From Planctomycetota bacterium (lineage in GTDB: Bacteria; Planctomycetota; B15-G4), in assembly GCA_029259695.1 (NCBI GenBank), contig JAJDEQ010000006.1, forward strand, positions 1 to 47,680: 47,680 bases of DNA. The letters are read 5' to 3'. The notes under the pieces are model-generated. The model was not told where the DNA came from. It saw only the letters and a program-made list of their open reading frames with translations, and made no database searches. The translations under genes were made by a program, and so were the position numbers. Shown here piece by piece: positions 1 to 8,664 of the stretch; the first letter of the stretch is position 1; every line of letters begins with the position of its first letter.

Positions 1-219
1 ATCACCGAGGGCGGCAACCCCGAGGGGGCCAAGCTCGCGTTCAACCTGTCGTCGACCTACCGCGTCGAGCGCGGCTTCGGCGAGCCGGTGGTGATCGGCA
101 AGGGATCGTTCGCGTTCCCCGAGAACACCAAGCTGGCTGACGCCAAGTCCCGGATCCGCGTGACGCACCAGGCCATCGAGGCCGATCGCGCCGCGGCCGC
201 CCAGAAGCTCGGTAAGTAG
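1..219 (+). CDS. C-terminal end of an unidentified protein (partial)
   Basis: The frame is open from the window edge and ends at a TAG at 217-219, giving the last 72 residues of a protein whose start lies outside. The stretch is mixed alpha/beta in character and ends in an Ala-rich helix-like segment followed by a Lys terminus. I recognise no family motif. It stops 13 bases before the metalloprotease start, so the two could be co-transcribed. Codon use (G/C at third positions) matches the neighbouring genes, which supports it being real coding sequence. Confidence 0.6.
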   Translation: MTEGGNPEGAKLAFNLSSTYRVERGFGEPVVIGKGSFAFPENTKLADAKSRIRVTHQAIEADRAAAAQKLGK

Positions 220-232
220 AAAGGCGGATCCG

Positions 233-2098
233 ATGACGAATACCAAGCAGAAGATCATCGCCACGCTCGGCCTGGCCGGCGCGGTGGCGCTCTCGACGAC
301 CCTCTCGGTCGCGACCAAGCCTGACGATGCCGGCGCGTACTCGCTGCTCGGGCACAGCCTGAGCATCTTCGAGCGCGACTTCCGCGTGAACAACAACTTC
401 ACGGACGGCACCGCCAACAACAACACCACCCCGCATCCGAACTTCCCCGGGCACACCGGCGCCGTGATGGCGATCTGGAAGGGCGCGATCGAGTGGGCCA
501 GCGGCGGTCACGGTGACGGTACCGGCGACGTCTCGGGCAACTTCCTGGGCAGCGGCGGCGCCAACTACGACGCCCACTTCCAGGGCACGACCACGAGCAC
601 CGGCAGCTTCACCAACATCCACCGCGAGTTGAGCGGTTCGTCGGGCAGCACCCTGGCCTTCATGCAGGGCGGCTCCTTCGGCTGGCACGTGCGTTACTAC
701 TCCACCTGGACCTGGCAGGACGGCCCCGGCTTCATCAGCGGCGGTTCGGACCTGCAGGGCATCGCCTGCCACGAGCACGGTCACGCGCTCGGGATGGGTC
801 ACTCGAACTCGGGTGGTTCGCCCACGATGCAGCCGGGTACGGCCAACGGTTTCGAGCAGCGCTCGCTCCACTCCGACGACATCGCGGGCGTCCAGGCGAT
901 CTACGGTTCCGCCGACCCGCTCAAGCCGAACATCGGCAGCATCAGCGGCACGCTGGAGCTGGGCAGTGCGCTCACGATCAACGGGATCAACTTCACCTCG
1001 ACCAACAACCAGGTCTGGTTCACGAACCAGAACAGCAGTGGCGAGGAGTCGATCATCTTCGGTGTGCCGTCCCCGAGCGGGACGTCGCTGACGGTGAACA
1101 TCCCCGGCAACGCCGTGGACGGTCACGTGCTCGTGCGTCGCAACGCCACCGGCCACTTCTCGCTGTCGGACGCGTTCCCGCTCAACATCGACGAGGGCGG
1201 CGCACAGCTTCCGATCCTGAGCCTGCTCGACCCGAACAGTGGCGCTGCCGCCGGCTGGACGCCCGTCGACATCGAGGGCTTCGGCTTCCTGGGCACGATC
1301 TCGGTCACCTTCGACGGCGTTCCGGCGCAGTCGTTCGTGGTCGTGAACGACGGCCTGATCCAGGCGGTCAGCCCGCCCGGGACGTTCGGTGAGTCCGTCG
1401 ACGTGGTCGTCACGAACGACGACGGCCCGGGTTCACTGGTGGCTGCGTACACCTACAGCTTCAACGGGTTCATGGACATCGACACGGTCGACCCGGCCAG
1501 CGGCTCCACGGTCGGCGGAGAGCTGGTCACGATCAGCGGCCCCAACACGGTGCCGGTGTTCTTCGCCCAGTTCGACGGCGTCAGCGGGACCAACCTCGAG
1601 ATCCAGAGCGCGACCGAGTTCACGGTCGAGACTCCGGCCGCTGCGTCGGATGGCCTGGTGGACGTGTTCGTGCAGGGCTCGGGCGGCGACACGCTCGTGG
1701 CCGGCTACGAGTACATCAACGAAGGCGCGTTCAACAACATCGGTCCTGGCCTCGGCGGCGGAGCCGGCGTCCCGTTGTTCACCGGCGTGGGCGATGCCAG
1801 CCCCGGCGGCGCGGGCTTCACGCTGAACGTGCTCGACGCACCTTCGTCGGCCGGCGGTTCGTGGTTCATCGGTCTCGAGCTGAACCCGCTGCCGTTCAAG
1901 CAGGGCACGCTCTACCCGGTGCCGTGGCTGGTCCAGGTGCCGATCGTCACCGGCGTGGACGGCACGATGGTCATCCCCGGCGCGGTCGACGTGTCGATCC
2001 CGTCCGGCCTCTCGGTGATCATGCAGATGTGGTTCACCGACGCGACGGGCCCGGCCGGCTTCACGGCCACCAACGGTCTGGAGATGGTCATCCCGTAA
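233..2098 (+). CDS. Secreted matrixin-like (M10) zinc metalloprotease with three IPT/TIG domains
   Basis: A 621-residue protein that should be exported and cleave proteins outside the cytoplasm. Residues 1-35 look like a signal peptide with a hydrophobic core (LGLAGAVALSTTLSVA). The catalytic domain spans about 36-227 and carries HEHGHALGMGH, the metzincin HExxHxxGxxH signature (H180, E181, H184, H190; bases 770-802), followed by a Met-turn-like TMQPGT. Three IPT/TIG-type immunoglobulin-like domains begin near residues 232, 327 and 414. A C-terminal module at 500-621 recurs in two other secreted proteins of this window. The start follows AAGG at 221-224. The next gene is a paralogue without the zinc site. 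Matrixins need proteolytic activation in many cases, but I see no cysteine-switch propeptide here. Confidence 0.85.
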   Translation: MTNTKQKIIATLGLAGAVALSTTLSVATKPDDAGAYSLLGHSLSIFERDFRVNNNFTDGTANNNTTPHPNFPGHTGAVMAIWKGAIEWASGGHGDGTGDVSGNFLGSGGANYDAHFQGTTTSTGSFTNIHRELSGSSGSTLAFMQGGSFGWHVRYYSTWTWQDGPGFISGGSDLQGIACHEHGHALGMGHSNSGGSPTMQPGTANGFEQRSLHSDDIAGVQAIYGSADPLKPNIGSISGTLELGSALTINGINFTSTNNQVWFTNQNSSGEESIIFGVPSPSGTSLTVNIPGNAVDGHVLVRRNATGHFSLSDAFPLNIDEGGAQLPILSLLDPNSGAAAGWTPVDIEGFGFLGTISVTFDGVPAQSFVVVNDGLIQAVSPPGTFGESVDVVVTNDDGPGSLVAAYTYSFNGFMDIDTVDPASGSTVGGELVTISGPNTVPVFFAQFDGVSGTNLEIQSATEFTVETPAAASDGLVDVFVQGSGGDTLVAGYEYINEGAFNNIGPGLGGGAGVPLFTGVGDASPGGAGFTLNVLDAPSSAGGSWFIGLELNPLPFKQGTLYPVPWLVQVPIVTGVDGTMVIPGAVDVSIPSGLSVIMQMWFTDATGPAGFTATNGLEMVIP

Positions 2099-2140
2099 GG
2101 GAGTCCGGCTCACTGCCGATCGGAGTCTTCGGGCTCCGTG

Positions 2141-2176
2141 GAAGCCCCGTCCTCGCGAGCCGAGGGCGGGGCTTCT
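2141..2176 (+). terminator. Strong hairpin after the metalloprotease gene
   Basis: GAAGCCCCG at 2141-2149 pairs perfectly with CGGGGCTTC at 2167-2175. Inside it, CCTCG at 2151-2155 pairs with CGAGG at 2161-2165, leaving a five-base loop and one T-G wobble between the two stems. It begins 43 bases after the stop codon. There is no T-run after it, as is common in high-GC terminators. Confidence 0.6.
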
Positions 2177-2182
2177 CGCATT

Positions 2183-2200
2183 CGGGGGCCTGCGCCCCCG
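2183..2200 (+). terminator. Second, shorter GC hairpin in tandem
   Basis: CGGGGGC at 2183-2189 pairs with GCCCCCG at 2194-2200 around the four-base loop CTGC. It lies 7 bases beyond the first hairpin. The pair may form a tandem terminator separating the two paralogous genes, so the second would need its own promoter. Confidence 0.4.
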
Positions 2201-2383
2201 TCCCGGCGCCGTGGGCGTCCGTTCCCGGTCTGCACGAACGGCGTTCGTCCCGGCGGCGACGCACCACGGACGGATCGCAGCGGGCAAGATGGGGTCGGGC
2301 TCGACGCCGCCGGAGGTGCGTTCGCGCAGTGCGGGCGCCAGGGGGCGCGGGCATCACCCGGACAGGCGCAGGAGGTGCAGACG

Positions 2384-3724
2384 ATGATGACCAGCAGGCG
2401 GCGTGCAGTGGTGCTGGCGGCCTGGCTCGGCGCCGCCCTCAGCGTGGGAGTGCTCAGCTTCGTGCCCTCGGCGGTGCCGGCCGATGCGTTCGTGCTGACC
2501 GGCAGCCAACTCGGCCTGGACCAGCGCGACTTCCGGGTGAACAACGGCTTCCTGAACGCGGGAGCCAACGACAACACGACGCCCGAAACCAACTACCCCG
2601 GCCACACCGGCGCTGTGCTGGCGATCCGGAAGGCGCACGCGGAGTGGGGCAGCGGGCCGCACGGTGATGGCGGCGGCGACCCGGTGGGCGGCAACGTGCT
2701 CGGCAGCGGCGGGGCCAACTTCGACCAGAGCTTCCAGGGCACCACCACCGACGTGGCGATCAGCGGCAACATCCACCGGGTGTTGCCGGGCACGTCGGGC
2801 GGCACCACCGCCTTCGTGCAGGGCGGGGCGGGCGGCTGGCAGATCGCCTACTACGGCGGCTGGGTCTGGGAGGACGGCCCCGACGGCGACGGGCCCGGCT
2901 TCGACATCCAGGGCGTGGCCACGCGCCTGATCGGCATCACGCTGGGCCTGGGGAACTCGAGCGTTCCGGGGGCGAGCATGCACCCGGGCACGGCGCCGGT
3001 GCAGGTGCGCTCGCTCGAGGCCGACGACATCGCGGGGATCCAGGCGATCTACGGTGTCGCCGCCGCGACCAAGCCGCTGGTCACGTCGCTCTCGGGGTCG
3101 ACCGACGTGGGCGGCACGCTCGTGATCCACGGGAGCAACTTCTCGCCCTTCAACAACGAGGTCTGGCTCACGCGGGAGGACAGCGACGGCACGCCGGCCA
3201 AGCTGCTGGGCGTACTCTCCACCAGCGGTGGGACGCGGATCGAAGTCGCCGTGCCGGCCGGCGTCGAGGACGGCGACCTGCTGGTGAAGAACAACGGCTC
3301 GGGCGGGGCCTCGCTCTCGAACGCCTTCCCGATCGACATCGGCAACACCGAGGGCTTCGTGAATCTCGGCCCCGGCCTCGGCGGCGCGACCGGCGTGCCC
3401 GCCTTCACCGGCGCCGGCGACCTGTCTCCCGGGGGGGCGGGCTTCACGCTGGAGGTCAGTGCGGGCGCTCCGGGGGCCACGGGCGGCTGGTTCATCGGGC
3501 TCGACGAGGGCGCGGCGGCCTTCAAGGGCGGCGTGCTCTACGCCGTTCCGTGGGTGGTGCTGGTGAACATCCAGCTGAACGCCGCGGGGGGCCTGGTGGT
3601 GCCCGGCGTGGTGGACGCCTCGATCCCGTCGGGGCTGGACGTGGTGATGCAGATCTGGCTGCACGACTCGAGTGGGCCGGTGGGCTTCACGGCCACCAAC
3701 GGCCTGCGCCTCGACATCCCGTAG
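2384..3724 (+). CDS. Secreted matrixin-like pseudoprotease paralogue with one IPT/TIG domain
   Basis: A 446-residue paralogue of the preceding protein. It shares the N-terminal protease-like domain, a single IPT/TIG domain (about 230-320) and the C-terminal module (325-446), but lacks two TIG domains. At the position of HEHGHALGMGH it reads RLIGITLGLGN (bases 2924-2956), so all three zinc-binding histidines and the catalytic glutamate are gone. The Met-turn-like MHPGT and the flanking DDIAGIQAIYG remain. It should therefore be catalytically dead but folded. The frame extends upstream to 2138, but ATG 2384 is preceded by GGAGG at 2371-2375 and opens a good signal peptide (VLAAWLGAALSVGVLSF). 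The intact frame argues for a selected function such as binding or inhibition rather than decay. Confidence 0.8.
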   Translation: MMTSRRRAVVLAAWLGAALSVGVLSFVPSAVPADAFVLTGSQLGLDQRDFRVNNGFLNAGANDNTTPETNYPGHTGAVLAIRKAHAEWGSGPHGDGGGDPVGGNVLGSGGANFDQSFQGTTTDVAISGNIHRVLPGTSGGTTAFVQGGAGGWQIAYYGGWVWEDGPDGDGPGFDIQGVATRLIGITLGLGNSSVPGASMHPGTAPVQVRSLEADDIAGIQAIYGVAAATKPLVTSLSGSTDVGGTLVIHGSNFSPFNNEVWLTREDSDGTPAKLLGVLSTSGGTRIEVAVPAGVEDGDLLVKNNGSGGASLSNAFPIDIGNTEGFVNLGPGLGGATGVPAFTGAGDLSPGGAGFTLEVSAGAPGATGGWFIGLDEGAAAFKGGVLYAVPWVVLVNIQLNAAGGLVVPGVVDASIPSGLDVVMQIWLHDSSGPVGFTATNGLRLDIP

Positions 3725-4069
3725 CGCGCCCGGGCCCTCGCACGTCCGGGGCCGGCGAACGCCCGTGGTCGGCAACGCCGGGGGTCAGCAACGCCGGGGA
3801 TGCGCAGAGGCACGTTTGGACCGCACCCACGGGGGCTCGCGCGATCGTCCCCGCGCTGTGCGCGGCGCGCCCGCCGGCGCGGACCCGAGGGCGGGCACGG
3901 TGCCCCGCGGGACCGGCTCGGGGGGCGGCACGGACGCGCGCGGGGGTCGGCGAGCAGCCCGCTCTCGCGGCTGCCAAGTGCGCGTCGCGCGGGAGGCCCG
4001 TACGGCTTGCCTCGGATGGCCGGATTCCTATAGTCAGTCACCGCGTCTGGCCATACCCCGGAGAATGCC
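3725..4069 (+). other. Intergenic region upstream of the nuo operon
   Basis: No convincing gene lies here. An imperfect stem (around CCCGG 3729-3733 and CCGGG 3746-3750) just after the stop codon might act as a weak terminator. A 16-base near-perfect direct repeat, GGTCGGCAACGCCGGG then GGTCAGCAACGCCGGG, starts at 3767 and 3783. A promoter candidate for nuoA closes the region. Confidence 0.5.
4007..4034 (+). promoter_or_regulatory. Candidate sigma-70-type promoter for the nuo operon
   Basis: TTGCCT at 4007-4012 and TATAGT at 4029-4034 are separated by 16 bases, matching the -35 and -10 consensus at four and five of six positions. Transcription would begin near 4040, giving a leader of about 30 bases before the nuoA GTG. 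AT-rich hexamers are rare in this sequence, which adds weight. Confidence 0.5.
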
Positions 4070-4465
4070 GTGACCCTGGACTACCACGCCGTCCTGGTGT
4101 TCCTCATCACCGGCATCGTGATGGTCTGCGCTCCGCTCGTCATGGGGGCGCTCTTCCGCCCGAACAACCCCTATCGCGAGAAGGGCATTCCCTACGAGTG
4201 CGCCGAGGACCCGATCGGCGGCGCGCAGGTCCGGTTCGACATGCGCTTCTACACGACGGCGCTCATCTTCATTGTTTTTGATGCAGAAATCGTCCTCATC
4301 TTCCCTTGGGCTCATGTCTTCAAGACGCACCCGGAGAAGGGGCTCGCGTTCGCTGCAGGGCTCGTGTTCGCGACCATCGTGTTCTTCGGGCTGCTCTACG
4401 ACTGGGCCAAGGGCGACCTCAGCTGGGTCAAGACCTTCCGCAACAAGCGGCGGGTCCAGGGCTGA
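4070..4465 (+). CDS. nuoA: NADH-quinone oxidoreductase subunit A
   Basis: A 131-residue inner-membrane subunit of respiratory complex I that helps form the junction between the peripheral and membrane arms. It has the three expected transmembrane segments (near 8-30, 62-85 and 95-115) and the family sequence PYREKGIPYECAEDP, with the conserved cysteine loop, followed by RFYTTALIFIVFDAE. The start is a GTG at 4070 with GGAG at 4060-4063. An ATG at 4065 is out of frame and hits a stop after two codons. It is the first gene of the operon and is separated from nuoB by 132 bases, the longest gap inside it. Confidence 0.95.
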   Translation: MTLDYHAVLVFLITGIVMVCAPLVMGALFRPNNPYREKGIPYECAEDPIGGAQVRFDMRFYTTALIFIVFDAEIVLIFPWAHVFKTHPEKGLAFAAGLVFATIVFFGLLYDWAKGDLSWVKTFRNKRRVQG

Positions 4466-4597
4466 CCGGAGCGGGGCTGATCGCATGGACGCGGGCGACA
4501 AACATCACGACCTGAACCGGGACCGGTTCCACGGCGGCGCACAGGCCGACGCCGGTGGCGAGCCGGGAACGATCACCACACGCGGAGGACGCATGCC

Positions 4598-5131
4598 GTG
4601 GGTGTGCTGAACAACAGCCTGCCGGACATTGGTCCGGTCCGGGCCGTCGACAGCGCCATCGGCTGGGGGCGCAAGTCGTCCATCTGGCCCATGACGTTCG
4701 GCATCGCGTGCTGCGCCATCGAGATGATGGCGGTGTACGCGGCGACCTTCGACCTCGACCGCTTCGGCGCGGGCGTGCCGCGCGCCACGCCGCGGCAGAG
4801 CGACCTGATCATCGTGCCGGGCACGGTCAACGCCAAGATGGCCGTGCGCGTGAAGCGCCTCTACGACCAGATGTCCGAGCCCCGCTACGTGATCGCCATG
4901 GGCGCCTGCGTGTGCGGCGGCGGCCCCTACGTGAAGTGGGGGTACAACACCGTCAAGGGCGTGCACAAGATCATCCCCGTGGACATCTTCGTGCCCGGCT
5001 GTCCGCCGCGACCCGAAGCGCTGATGGACGGCATCCTCAAGCTGCGCGAGAAGGTGGGCCGCAACCAGGTCTTCGCCCGCCAAGCGCAGACGGCGGCCGA
5101 TATGGACGGCCGCTACGCGGCGGCGAAGTGA
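4598..5131 (+). CDS. nuoB: NADH-quinone oxidoreductase subunit B
   Basis: A 177-residue subunit carrying iron-sulfur cluster N2, the last electron carrier before quinone. The four cluster ligands are visible as the tandem pair C38-C39 (in [11 protein letters not shown]), C104 and C135 (in [11 protein letters not shown]). The start is a GTG at 4598 preceded by GGAGGA at 4584-4589. As in nuoA, an out-of-frame ATG sits five bases upstream within the octamer ATGCCGTG. A second in-frame GTG at 4604 is a possible alternative. Its length is normal for bacterial NuoB. Confidence 0.96.
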   Translation: MGVLNNSLPDIGPVRAVDSAIGWGRKSSIWPMTFGIACCAIEMMAVYAATFDLDRFGAGVPRATPRQSDLIIVPGTVNAKMAVRVKRLYDQMSEPRYVIAMGACVCGGGPYVKWGYNTVKGVHKIIPVDIFVPGCPPRPEALMDGILKLREKVGRNQVFARQAQTAADMDGRYAAAK

Positions 5132-5150
5132 GCGAGGGGCGCCCGCAGTC

Positions 5151-5840
5151 ATGAACGAGACGGACATCCACAGCAAGCTCGCCGGCGCCGTCGTGTCGGG
5201 CGTGGGCGCGCTGGACGAGTCGGCGAAGGACCCCTTCGTGGTGGTCGACCCCGGCTCGCTGGTGCCGGCGGTCACCTTCCTGAAGAACGACGCCGACTGT
5301 CGCATGGAGATGCTCAACTGCGTGACCGCCGTGGAGCGCGAGGACTGCATCGAGGTCGTCTACCACCTGTCGTCGGTCACGCACCGGCACTCGCTCACGC
5401 TCAAGACGCGCGTCGAGCGGCCCGCGGGCGGGACCCACGAGAGCTGGATCCCCGAGGTGCCGTCGGTCGCGGCGCTGTACGCGTCGGCCGATTGGCACGA
5501 GCGCGAACAGTGGGACCTGCTCGGTGTGCGTTTCACCGACCATCCCGACCACCGGCGCATCCTGTTGCCCGAGGAGTGGATCGGCCACCCGCTGCGCAAG
5601 GACTACGTGTATCCGCACGAGCACGGGGGCATGCCCCTCGACCTCGACGCCGTGCCGCTCTACGAACGGGACGAGGCCACGCCGAGCGAACCGGCCGCGC
5701 CGCGCCCCTCGGGGACGCCGCTGGTGCAACCGCCCAACCCGAACAGCGATCGCCCGGATGCCGGCGGCGTGGCTCCCGCCGACAGCGACGGTGACCTGCG
5801 CTCGATCAAGCCCGGTAGCAACGACGGAGGGGGGCACTGA
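5151..5840 (+). CDS. nuoC: NADH-quinone oxidoreductase subunit C
   Basis: A 229-residue peripheral-arm subunit (30 kDa family) that packs against NuoD. The family signature is clear: EQWDLLGVRFTDHPDHRR followed by PLRKDYVYP. The last 50 or so residues form a Pro/Asp-rich, low-complexity tail that the standard domain does not need. ATG 5151 lies 19 bases after nuoB. The TGA at 5838-5840 overlaps the nuoD ATG by one base, so the two are translationally coupled. It is a separate gene here, not the NuoCD fusion found in enterobacteria. Confidence 0.93.
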   Translation: MNETDIHSKLAGAVVSGVGALDESAKDPFVVVDPGSLVPAVTFLKNDADCRMEMLNCVTAVEREDCIEVVYHLSSVTHRHSLTLKTRVERPAGGTHESWIPEVPSVAALYASADWHEREQWDLLGVRFTDHPDHRRILLPEEWIGHPLRKDYVYPHEHGGMPLDLDAVPLYERDEATPSEPAAPRPSGTPLVQPPNPNSDRPDAGGVAPADSDGDLRSIKPGSNDGGGH

Positions 5841-7009
5841 TGGAAGCCCTCGAGATGTACACCGTCGACCCGAACGACGACGTCTACACCGAGGAGCTGA
5901 AGCTCAACCTCGGTCCCCAGCACCCGTCGACGCACGGCGTGCTGCGCGTCGAACTCAAGGTCGACGGCGAGATCATCACCGCCAGCCGCTGCGACATCGG
6001 CTACCTGCACCGCTGCGCCGAGAAGATCGGCGAGAACGTCACCTACCTGCAGTTCACGCCTTATACCGACCGCATGGACTACCTCGCGTCCATGAACAAC
6101 AACCTGGCCTGGAGCCTCACGGTCGAGAAGCTGCTCGGTGTCGAAGCGCCCGAGCGCGCCCAGTGGATCCGCGTGATCGTGGCCGAGCTGAACCGCATCG
6201 CCAGCCACCTGATCGCGTTCGGCACGTACGGCATCGACATCGGCGCCAACACGCCGTTCTTCTACGCGTTCCGCGAGCGCGAGTCGATCATGGCCCTGCT
6301 GGAGCGGCCGTCGGGCGCGCGCATGCTCTACAACTACGTGCATCCAGGCGGCGTCGCGCACGACATCGAAGACGGCTGGCTGGAGGATGTGCTCGCCTTC
6401 TGCGACGAGTTCGAGATGCGCTGGAAGGAGTACAACACGCTCCTCTCGCACAACGCGATCTTCATCGGGCGCACCGCGAACATCGGCGTGATCCCCAAGG
6501 ACATGGCGCTGGACTACGGGCTCACCGGCCCGGTGCTGCGCGCTTCGGGTGTGAGCTGGGACCTGCGTCGCGACGTGCCCTACCTGGCGCCGTACGACGA
6601 CCTCGAGTTCGACGTCCCCGTTGGCGAAGGCACCCACGGCACGCTCGGTGACTGCTGGGATCGCTACTGGGTGCGCATGCGCGAGATGATGGAGTCGATC
6701 CGCATCATCCGTCAGGCGTGCCCGCGCGTGCCGGCCGGCCCGTTCATGGACAAGGCCATGAACCGCATGTACAAGACGCCGCTCAAGCCCGAGCCGGGTG
6801 AGGCCTACATGCGCTGCGAGAACCCGCGGGGCGAACTGGGCTTCTACGTGGTCGCGGAGGGCGGCACGTCGCCCATCCGTTGCCGCACGCGCGCTCCGAG
6901 TTTCTGCAACCTGTCGGTGCTCGACGCGCTGTTGCCCGGCACGATGATCGCCGACGGTGTGGCGATCATCGGCTCGCTCGACATCGTCCTGGGGGAGGTC
7001 GACCGCTAG
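5840..7009 (+). CDS. nuoD: NADH-quinone oxidoreductase subunit D
   Basis: A 389-residue 49 kDa subunit that, with NuoB, forms the quinone-binding pocket. Recognisable motifs are LGPQHPSTHGVLRV near residue 22, GYLHRCAEK, YTDRMDYLASMNNNLAWS, and the C-terminal RAPSFCNLSVLDALLPG. It starts at the ATG overlapping the nuoC stop codon. The gene ends three bases before nuoH. In 14-gene operons nuoE, nuoF and nuoG normally stand at this junction. They are absent. Confidence 0.96.
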   Translation: MEALEMYTVDPNDDVYTEELKLNLGPQHPSTHGVLRVELKVDGEIITASRCDIGYLHRCAEKIGENVTYLQFTPYTDRMDYLASMNNNLAWSLTVEKLLGVEAPERAQWIRVIVAELNRIASHLIAFGTYGIDIGANTPFFYAFRERESIMALLERPSGARMLYNYVHPGGVAHDIEDGWLEDVLAFCDEFEMRWKEYNTLLSHNAIFIGRTANIGVIPKDMALDYGLTGPVLRASGVSWDLRRDVPYLAPYDDLEFDVPVGEGTHGTLGDCWDRYWVRMREMMESIRIIRQACPRVPAGPFMDKAMNRMYKTPLKPEPGEAYMRCENPRGELGFYVVAEGGTSPIRCRTRAPSFCNLSVLDALLPGTMIADGVAIIGSLDIVLGEVDR

Positions 7010-7012
7010 GCC

Positions 7013-8068
7013 ATGACGTCGCTGATCGCATTCTTCGAGGGACTGGGCCTGGAGGGCGTGCTCGCCCTGTCGGCCGCCTACGCCCTGTGCATCGCGAGCC
7101 TGCTGGGCTTCATCACGGTGTACGCCATGTTCGCCATCTGGATGGAGCGCAAGGTCGCCGCGCACATCCAGGTGCGCTACGGACCGATGGAGACGGGCGC
7201 CTGGCACGGCTGGGCGCAGAGCGTGGCCGATGCGGTGAAGCTGCTCTTCAAGGAGGACCTGATTCCTCCGGAGGGCAACAAGTTCCTGTTCTGGATCGCG
7301 CCGGCTGTCGTGTTCTGCGGCGTGTTCGCCGGGTTCATCGCGATCCCCTTCGCCGAAGGCATGCAGATCGTCGACCTGCACCTCGGCGTGTTCTTCATCA
7401 TGGCCATCGCGTCCGTCGAGGTGATCGGCGTGATCATGGCCGGCTGGGCCAGCAACAGTAAGTACAGCCTGTTCGGCGCTGTGCGCGAGGCGGCTCAGGT
7501 CGTGTCCTACGAGATCCCGGCGGCCACGGCGCTGCTGGTGCCGATCCTCGTGGTGGGCAGCTTCCGCCTGGGCGACTTCAACGCCTTCCAGGCCGACCAC
7601 GGCTGGCTCGTGCTCTACAACCCCTTCCTGACCGTCGCGGCGCTGATCTACTTCATCTCGTCGCTGGCCGGCTGCAAGCGCGCGCCGTTCGATCTGCCGG
7701 AAGCGGAGTCGGAACTCGTGTCCGGCTTCCACACCGAGTACTCCGGCATGCGCTTCTCCTTCTTCTTCCTGGAGGAGTACGCGTCGATGTTCGTGGCAGC
7801 CGCGCTCACCGCGACGCTGTTCTTCGGCGGTTGGAACCTCTTCCCCTGGGGCGGCGGCTGGGAGCCGGCACCCCTGGCCCCGGTGATCCTGATCTCGAAG
7901 ATCTTCTTCTTCATCTTCGTGCAGATGTGGCTGCGCTGGACGCTCCCGCGCCTGCGCGTCGACCAGGTGATGGCCATGGGCTACAAGTACCTCGTTCCGT
8001 GGGCGTTTGTGTGCCTGATCGGCGCCGCCTGGTTCGAGTACATGGGCTGGGGCGGCCTCTTCAGCTAG
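7013..8068 (+). CDS. nuoH: NADH-quinone oxidoreductase subunit H
   Basis: A 351-residue polytopic membrane subunit with about eight transmembrane helices. It closes the quinone cavity and links it to the proton channels. Family motifs are ERKVAAHIQVRYGPM near residue 47 and PFDLPEAESELVSGFHTEYS near 227, the acidic loop lining the quinone site. ATG 7013 lies just after the nuoD stop codon, so ribosomes probably reinitiate. The gene ends eight bases before the nuoI ATG. Confidence 0.95.
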   Translation: MTSLIAFFEGLGLEGVLALSAAYALCIASLLGFITVYAMFAIWMERKVAAHIQVRYGPMETGAWHGWAQSVADAVKLLFKEDLIPPEGNKFLFWIAPAVVFCGVFAGFIAIPFAEGMQIVDLHLGVFFIMAIASVEVIGVIMAGWASNSKYSLFGAVREAAQVVSYEIPAATALLVPILVVGSFRLGDFNAFQADHGWLVLYNPFLTVAALIYFISSLAGCKRAPFDLPEAESELVSGFHTEYSGMRFSFFFLEEYASMFVAAALTATLFFGGWNLFPWGGGWEPAPLAPVILISKIFFFIFVQMWLRWTLPRLRVDQVMAMGYKYLVPWAFVCLIGAAWFEYMGWGGLFS

Positions 8069-8076
8069 GACGGACC

Positions 8077-8664
8077 ATGGGCGCGATTCGCGACTACTTC
8101 GGCAACATCAGCAGTGCCCTCACGACGGCCGCAAAAGGCATGCGGATCACGTGGCGGTACTTCAAGCACGAGCCACCGATCACGATCCAGTACCCGCGTG
8201 AGCGGGTCGAGCCGCCGCCGAGCTACCGCGGTCTGCACATCCTGCAACAGGACAAGTGCATCGACTGCCACCTGTGCGCCAAGGCGTGCCCGGTGGACTG
8301 CATCGAGATCGAGGCGATCCACCACGGGCGTACGCTCGAGTGGAAGCAGTTCTCGATCGACTACAAGAAGTGCATCTTCTGCGAGTTCTGCATCCCGGTC
8401 TGCCCGGTCGACTGCATCCACATGACGTCGGAGTACGAGCTCGCGACCGAGGATCCCGACGGGATGGTCGAGGACCTGCTCACCTGGACCGGGTTGCGGC
8501 CCGAGGACCAGCGCGCGGTCGAGGCGGCGGTGAACAAGAAGAAGGGCGTCGCCGCACCGGCGACGATCGAGTCCGCCAAGGGCGCGCCCGAGCCGGGCAG
8601 CGCCGAGGACAAGGCCGCCAAGATCGCCGCCATCAAGGCGCGGCTCAAGAAGGGCTCCGCCTGA
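8077..8664 (+). CDS. nuoI: NADH-quinone oxidoreductase subunit I
   Basis: A 195-residue ferredoxin-like subunit with two 4Fe-4S clusters (N6a and N6b) that pass electrons to NuoB. The clusters are bound by C61, C64, C67, C71 (CIDCHLCAKACP) and C99, C102, C105, C109 (CIFCEFCIPVCP), with the usual crossed pattern. After about residue 130 comes an Ala/Lys-rich tail not needed for the fold. An upstream extension of the frame is overlap with nuoH. ATG 8077 fits the family start. The TGA overlaps the ATG of nuoJ by one base. Confidence 0.95.
   Translation: MGAIRDYFGNISSALTTAAKGMRITWRYFKHEPPITIQYPRERVEPPPSYRGLHILQQDKCIDCHLCAKACPVDCIEIEAIHHGRTLEWKQFSIDYKKCIFCEFCIPVCPVDCIHMTSEYELATEDPDGMVEDLLTWTGLRPEDQRAVEAAVNKKKGVAAPATIESAKGAPEPGSAEDKAAKIAAIKARLKKGSA

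Noticed and set aside
2138..2383. N-terminal extension of the second matrixin-like protein
   Set aside because: The stretch overlaps a strong hairpin, is Arg/Pro-rich, and would bury the signal peptide. ATG 2384 has a good ribosome site.
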